A stretch of DNA of 31,546 bases, from the IMG/VR virus record IMGVR_UViG_3300006853_000045, positions 1-31,546 of that record. One strand, 5' to 3'. The stretch comes from a virus. Every line of letters begins with the position of its first letter. Position 1 is the first letter of the stretch. The notes under the pieces were generated by a model. The model saw only the letters and a program-made list of their open reading frames with translations, did no database searches and was not told where the DNA came from. Position numbers and translations under genes: made by a program. Positions 28,543-31,546 of this stretch are shown one piece after another.

Positions 28543-28823
28543 TCCACGGCCTCATAGGTCGCGCGGAAGATGTCGTCCTTGCAGGGGTAGATCTCGCCCT
28601 TGATGCCCCGGATGATCCAGTCGCCTTTGTCGGCACGCATCACGCCTTCAAGCGTCTGGATCTCGACGTAGTCCGTCTTGCGGCCTCCGGCATCAAATGT
28701 GCGCCCGATGATGCCATTGCTCGTGAATGCATCTGTGTACCACTGCGGAATACCATCTCCGCAGAATGGCCCCGTGAATTGGAAGGCCTCAATCACCACA
28801 GGCTTCTTGCGATATTTGGCCAT
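28539..28823 (-). CDS. PGDYG-like phage protein
   Basis: A 94-aa protein. The ATG at 28823 overlaps the upstream stop (TGATG). It begins MAKYRKKPVVIEAFQFTG and ends MRADKGDWIIRGIKGEIYPC KDDIFRATYEAVE, which is the full pattern (MAKYRKKPVVIEA...GDWIIRG-x-KGE-x-YPCK-x-DIF-x-x-TYE) of a family found in very many phages and prophages. Function unknown; the fold is probably a small beta-barrel. Confidence 0.8.
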   Translation of the reverse strand: MAKYRKKPVVIEAFQFTGPFCGDGIPQWYTDAFTSNGIIGRTFDAGGRKTDYVEIQTLEGVMRADKGDWIIRGIKGEIYPCKDDIFRATYEAVE

Positions 28824-29218
28824 CACTGCACGTCCAGACGGAAGTCGGGGACGATGGTTTGCGGCCGGAAAATCACCTTGTAATGGTAGGTCGAAACCTT
28901 CGCGTCTTCGATCTGCTCAGCGAAGAACGTCACGTTGTCGGATAGGCCGAGGAAGTGTTTTTTGTAGCTATCGACCCCGGTCTTGCAGGTGACCGTCAGC
29001 TCGCGCGCCTTGTCGAAATTGCCGAGTGAACACAGCCCCTCGACGGTCAGCATGTATGTGTCGGTGACGCCGTTGTAGAAAACGATGCGGCGATTGATTT
29101 GGAAGTTGTCGGCGGCTTGAGAGATATTGCGCGAGGCGACATCCGCTGGCTTCTCGCAGCCGGCAAGCGCGAACGCGCTGATGAGCGCGACAGCCGTGAT
29201 ACGCGTGACGAAATTCAT
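28823..29218 (-). CDS. Phage-encoded lipoprotein
   Basis: A 131-aa protein from ATG 29218, with GGGAC upstream. N-terminal lipoprotein signal MNFVTRITAVALISAFALAG then Cys 21 (LAGC lipobox). The mature part is beta-rich: NFQINRRIVFYNGVTDTYML, then GLCSLGN...TCKTG and TYHYKVIFRPQTIVPDF. I recognise this family from prophage early regions; it has been thought a beta-sandwich lipoprotein. Superinfection exclusion is a reasonable guess, since it would be displayed in the envelope during lysogeny or early infection. Confidence 0.75.
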   Translation of the reverse strand: MNFVTRITAVALISAFALAGCEKPADVASRNISQAADNFQINRRIVFYNGVTDTYMLTVEGLCSLGNFDKARELTVTCKTGVDSYKKHFLGLSDNVTFFAEQIEDAKVSTYHYKVIFRPQTIVPDFRLDVQ

Positions 29219-29249
29219 GCTGCTGTCCCTTTGTTGATGGCGCGAGCGA

Positions 29250-30176
29250 TCACGCTCCAGCCTCCGCTGCAAAGTCCTGATACCCCTGCTCCCACGCCTT
29301 CCTGTAGCTGGTGTACTTCGTGTATTTCGCCGGGATGTCCTTGAAGTCGATGCCGGCTTCACAAGCCTCTCGTCCCGCCTGACGGGCTTCTTCCACGGGG
29401 GACATTTGCTCAGCCTCAGAACTGGGATTGCCCGCATCTCCCGTCGGAGGCGAAGATGCGGGCTCGCCAGCATCGGCCGCTGGCGCTTCAGAGGCGGGTG
29501 AGGCTTGACCCGCCGCGCTGAAGTCGGGGATTTCGTCGTCGATGATGGGTTCGTTGGCGACCAGCTCGACCGTTTGCAACTGCCGCGACGGGGGTCTGCG
29601 CTGCGCAGGCCGCTGCTGATCCGGTTCCGCCTTGAAGCGGTCCGCCTCGTCAGGATCGACGATGCCGGAGAAGCCGAAAGCCGCGCGCGCCGCCTGGATG
29701 GCCGCCTTGTGCCGGAGCATCCGGTAAGGCCATTTCGACCAGGGCTCGGTGCCCTGCTTGCATTCCGCCAGCAATTCCCGCACCGCGATGTGGCGCGAGC
29801 GGTCCTTGCGATAGACGCGGCAGGTGATGGCGACGAGCCTGTCACCGTCGAAATGGTCGTCGAACTCGATGCCGTCGAACTGGGGATGGCTATTCATGAT
29901 GGAGTACCAGCCATCGACGCCGACCACGGGCTGGATGCCGCCGCCTTTCTTCGGGATGGCGTAGATTTCCCGCGTGATCGGGTTGAGGTGGTACTGCTTG
30001 GCCACCAGGATGAAGGCCGCGAACTCCTCGCGGGTGCAGGCTTTCGGCACGATGGTGGCGCGCAGGGTGGCCTCGAAGGCGTCGGCGCGCATGCCATAGT
30101 CGCCAGCCATGGCGGCGATGACGGACAGATTGCGCTGCGGCTGGGTGCTGGGGTCGTGTAGGGCGACTGCGGTCAT
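29250..30176 (-). CDS. RecT/Bet-type single-strand annealing protein
   Basis: A 308-aa protein. Residues 30-185 are the annealase core: LRATIVPKACTREEFAAFIL VAKQYHLNP, REIYAIPKKGGGIQPVVGVD GW and MLRHKAAIQAARAAFGFSGI. The pattern is of the phage recombination protein Bet. It would anneal complementary strands during phage recombination. Residues about 190-258 are an acidic, Pro/Ala/Ser-rich linker. The last 50 (AGREACEAGIDFKDIPAKYT to KAWEQGYQDF) look like a separate small helical module similar to ribosome modulation factor. No 5'-3' exonuclease partner is in the window. RBS GGAG seven bases before ATG. Confidence 0.82.
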   Translation of the reverse strand: MTAVALHDPSTQPQRNLSVIAAMAGDYGMRADAFEATLRATIVPKACTREEFAAFILVAKQYHLNPITREIYAIPKKGGGIQPVVGVDGWYSIMNSHPQFDGIEFDDHFDGDRLVAITCRVYRKDRSRHIAVRELLAECKQGTEPWSKWPYRMLRHKAAIQAARAAFGFSGIVDPDEADRFKAEPDQQRPAQRRPPSRQLQTVELVANEPIIDDEIPDFSAAGQASPASEAPAADAGEPASSPPTGDAGNPSSEAEQMSPVEEARQAGREACEAGIDFKDIPAKYTKYTSYRKAWEQGYQDFAAEAGA

Positions 30177-30616
30177 GGGGTGGCTCCATTCAGGACGCGG
30201 AGGGCGTATTCCAACTTGCGCTCCCAGGTGACGGCGAAGACGCTTTCATCTGGGTTCTCTTCCCGCCACAGAAGGGCGGCGCGGCGCTCCAGATCGGGAT
30301 CGCAGTCGAAGCAGATTGGGGAAGCGTCTGTACGGGGCACTGCGTATTTGTTTCCGCAAGCGCATTTGGATTCCGCCACCAGCGGCTCGAAAAGCGTGTG
30401 CTCCCACTTGTGCAGGTTCGGCCAATAGCCCTCTTGGCCGTAGAGCACGAACACATCGTTCGCCCAGAGCAGGGTGGCCTCGATCCAGGTGTAGCCGTTG
30501 TCGTCGTCGCAGTTCGGCCCCGATACGCGGCACTTCTCGCCGATGGCGGGGCGATACTGAGGGGTGCGGCGCAGGCCCTTCGGAGGGGCCGTCAGCATGT
30601 CGAGAAATTCGCCCAT
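30173..30616 (-). CDS. Hypothetical protein with zinc-ribbon-like centre
   Basis: A 147-aa protein from ATG 30616 (GAGGCTGAG upstream). Residues 26-80 are beta-rich (ATLLWANDVFVLYGQEGYWP). C85/C87 in KCACGNKY and C102/C105 in ICFDCDPD look like a zinc ribbon. The C-terminus is helical. Unknown function; DNA binding is plausible. Stop overlaps the annealase start (ATGA). Confidence 0.65.
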   Translation of the reverse strand: MGEFLDMLTAPPKGLRRTPQYRPAIGEKCRVSGPNCDDDNGYTWIEATLLWANDVFVLYGQEGYWPNLHKWEHTLFEPLVAESKCACGNKYAVPRTDASPICFDCDPDLERRAALLWREENPDESVFAVTWERKLEYALRVLNGATP

Positions 30617-30623
30617 CTCAGCC

Positions 30624-31130
30624 TCACGTTGTCCTGATGGAGATGCTGACGCCGCCATTGCTCAGCTCGGCGCCGGGGATCTTGCGGCCTTCCTTCAGCG
30701 CGGCGAGGAGAGCCTTGCGGTCGATCGTCGGATCGCGCGGGACGAGGAACTCATCCGGGATGCGCTCCTCGCTGGTGACGATGGCCTTCTGCGGCGTGGC
30801 GCGCAGGCTGACGGTGGCGAAGGCGCAGCGCAGGGTCTTCAGCCCCGCCGTCTGCAGCGCGGTGGTCAACGCGCCGCGACGCCGCTCGATACGGGCGTTG
30901 ATGTTCAGCGCCCGCTTGCTCAGCTTGTCGATCTGGATGCGGATCGCTTCGATATGGGCGTCGTCCTCGGCCTCTTCGGCAAGGAGCTGATTGACCACCT
31001 CGACGAGGCTCGTCTGCCCCTCGACCACATCCATGGCGAAGGCTTCATCCTCGCCGATGATGTCCTTGTGTGCGGCCAGAAGATCGCGGGCGGCCTGGGC
31101 TTCGCGGGTGAGCGGGGTGGTGAGAGTCAT
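30624..31130 (-). CDS. Siphovirus Gp157-type protein
   Basis: A 168-aa protein starting at 31130, overlapping the upstream stop (ATGA). The sequence is a long coiled coil (DDAHIEAIRIQIDKLSKRAL NINARIERRR) followed by RCAFATVSLRATPQKAIVTS, IPDEFLVPRDPTIDRKALLA ALKEG and IPGAELSNGGVSISIRT. This is the Gp157 family, first named for resistance of streptococcal hosts to phage, and widely found beside recombination genes. Here next to a RecT/Bet-type gene. Confidence 0.8.
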   Translation of the reverse strand: MTLTTPLTREAQAARDLLAAHKDIIGEDEAFAMDVVEGQTSLVEVVNQLLAEEAEDDAHIEAIRIQIDKLSKRALNINARIERRRGALTTALQTAGLKTLRCAFATVSLRATPQKAIVTSEERIPDEFLVPRDPTIDRKALLAALKEGRKIPGAELSNGGVSISIRTT

Positions 31131-31429
31131 TGCAGGCCACCTTCGCCGCCTCTGCGGTGCTGGGATTGCGCCATGATGTGTCTGGCCAGGGCTTCGCGGC
31201 CTTCGATCCACTTCTCGACCTTCACGAGGCGCTCGCCGTGCTTCTCGGGCATCTCGTCGATGAGGTTGCCCTGGAACTCGGCAATCTGGGCGAGTGCCTG
31301 CATGATGCCTTTGATGTCCCCGCGCATGGAGCCGATCTCCTGGAAGACAGCCCGGAACACCATGAAGGCGACCACGCCGAACGCGATGAGGCAGATGCCT
31401 CCGAAGACGATGAGGGGGGCATCAGTCAT
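31127..31429 (-). CDS. 100-aa membrane protein
   Basis: The ATG at 31429 overlaps the C-terminal end of the upstream gene by 8 nt. Residues 5-27 form a membrane helix (PLIVFGGICLIAFGVVAFMV), followed by a helical cytoplasmic portion with amphipathic SMRGDIKGIMQALAQIAEFQ and a basic tail. Unknown function. Overlaps the Gp157 gene by ATGA. Upstream in-frame codons belong to a shadow of the preceding gene. Confidence 0.6.
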   Translation of the reverse strand: MTDAPLIVFGGICLIAFGVVAFMVFRAVFQEIGSMRGDIKGIMQALAQIAEFQGNLIDEMPEKHGERLVKVEKWIEGREALARHIMAQSQHRRGGEGGLQ

Positions 31430-31546
31430 CGGAGCCCTCGCCTTCACCCTGGTCCGTGCTGATCTTCTCCAGGATGGAGCGGGCAAACTCACCCTTGTCC
31501 GCCTCGGCCTGAGACGGCTTGCCGCTGCGCTTCCACCAGAAGGAGG
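31422..31546 (-). CDS. Partial early gene (C-terminal 40 residues)
   Basis: A frame enters from the right edge of the window: SFWWKRSGKPSQAEADKGEF ARSILEKISTDQGEGEGSDD, then TGA (31424-31422). The acidic Gly-rich tail is like the ends of some nucleic-acid-binding proteins, but the sequence is too short to assign. Its stop overlaps the start of the membrane protein. The competing frame on the same strand has no stop-to-start logic, so this one is preferred. Confidence 0.55.
   Translation of the reverse strand, partial: SFWWKRSGKPSQAEADKGEFARSILEKISTDQGEGEGSDD

Noticed and set aside
29219-29845. Upstream extension of the lipoprotein frame
   Set aside because: Ser/Arg/Pro-rich shadow of the RecT/Bet-type gene; the real start at 29218 gives a lipoprotein signal.

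Overview
The window is about 31.5 kb of a temperate, P22-like (short-tailed) phage or prophage genome. The host is probably an alphaproteobacterium, most likely of the Hyphomicrobiales/Rhizobiales type. I infer this from the high-GC coding bias, Shine-Dalgarno-led tightly packed genes, and homologues of P22 gp4, gp10 and gp7 next to a capsid gene. A perfect alphaproteobacterial-type LexA box (GTTC-N7-GTTC) and a fragment of a bacterial tRNA-Ser(GCU) gene beside the integrase fit this. Phage genes lie on both sides of the integrase/tRNA fragment. The arrangement is therefore that of a free or circularised phage genome with attP in the middle, not of one end of an integrated prophage. Portal and terminase genes are not in the window; presumably they lie to the left. 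Replication genes and the repressor are also missing; presumably they lie to the right.

Late virion module (+ strand, 1-14509): a capsid-associated protein (5' end cut off), major capsid protein, a beta-helix protein, two small head-region proteins, gp4-like and gp10-like head-completion proteins, an 85-aa protein, a pectate-lyase-fold tailspike, a GNAT acetyltransferase, a gp7-like DNA transfer protein and three further probable ejection proteins. Three tiny minus-strand membrane-protein genes (7951-8148, 12739-12993, 12996-13106) are set into this otherwise one-directional block.

Switch and second late block (14506-19014): a minus-strand pair (a TAPKDG-motif protein and a ribbon-helix-helix regulator) diverges from three small plus-strand genes across an intergenic region with two operator-like repeats. 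A strong intrinsic terminator then sits only 12 nt before a glycine-rich fibre gene. After the fibre come a remnant of a second lysin gene, an M15 endolysin, a gp49-family protein, a holin candidate, overlapping Rz/Rz1 spanins and another small membrane protein.

First leftward operon (22280 to 19045): an exported small protein, a 106-aa protein, small membrane proteins, a stand-alone LuxR-type HTH protein, a family 2 glycosyltransferase (possible lysogenic conversion), a 31-aa membrane peptide and a Cys-rich protein. It meets the late genes tail to tail at about 19015-19044.

Gene-free control region (22281-23066): an intrinsic terminator facing left, a LexA box, and a complex attP made of the 5' half of tRNA-Ser(GCU) surrounded by two families of short direct repeats.

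Second leftward operon (31546 to 23067): an early operon of 17 genes joined mostly by ATGA/TGATG overlaps. It includes a Gp157-type protein, a RecT/Bet annealase with an unusual tail, a lipoprotein, a RuvC-like resolvase, ASCH-like and HNH-like proteins, a GIY-YIG/HTH fusion, an excisionase and, last, the tyrosine integrase. The order int-attP-terminator resembles the layout that allows retroregulation of int in lambda.
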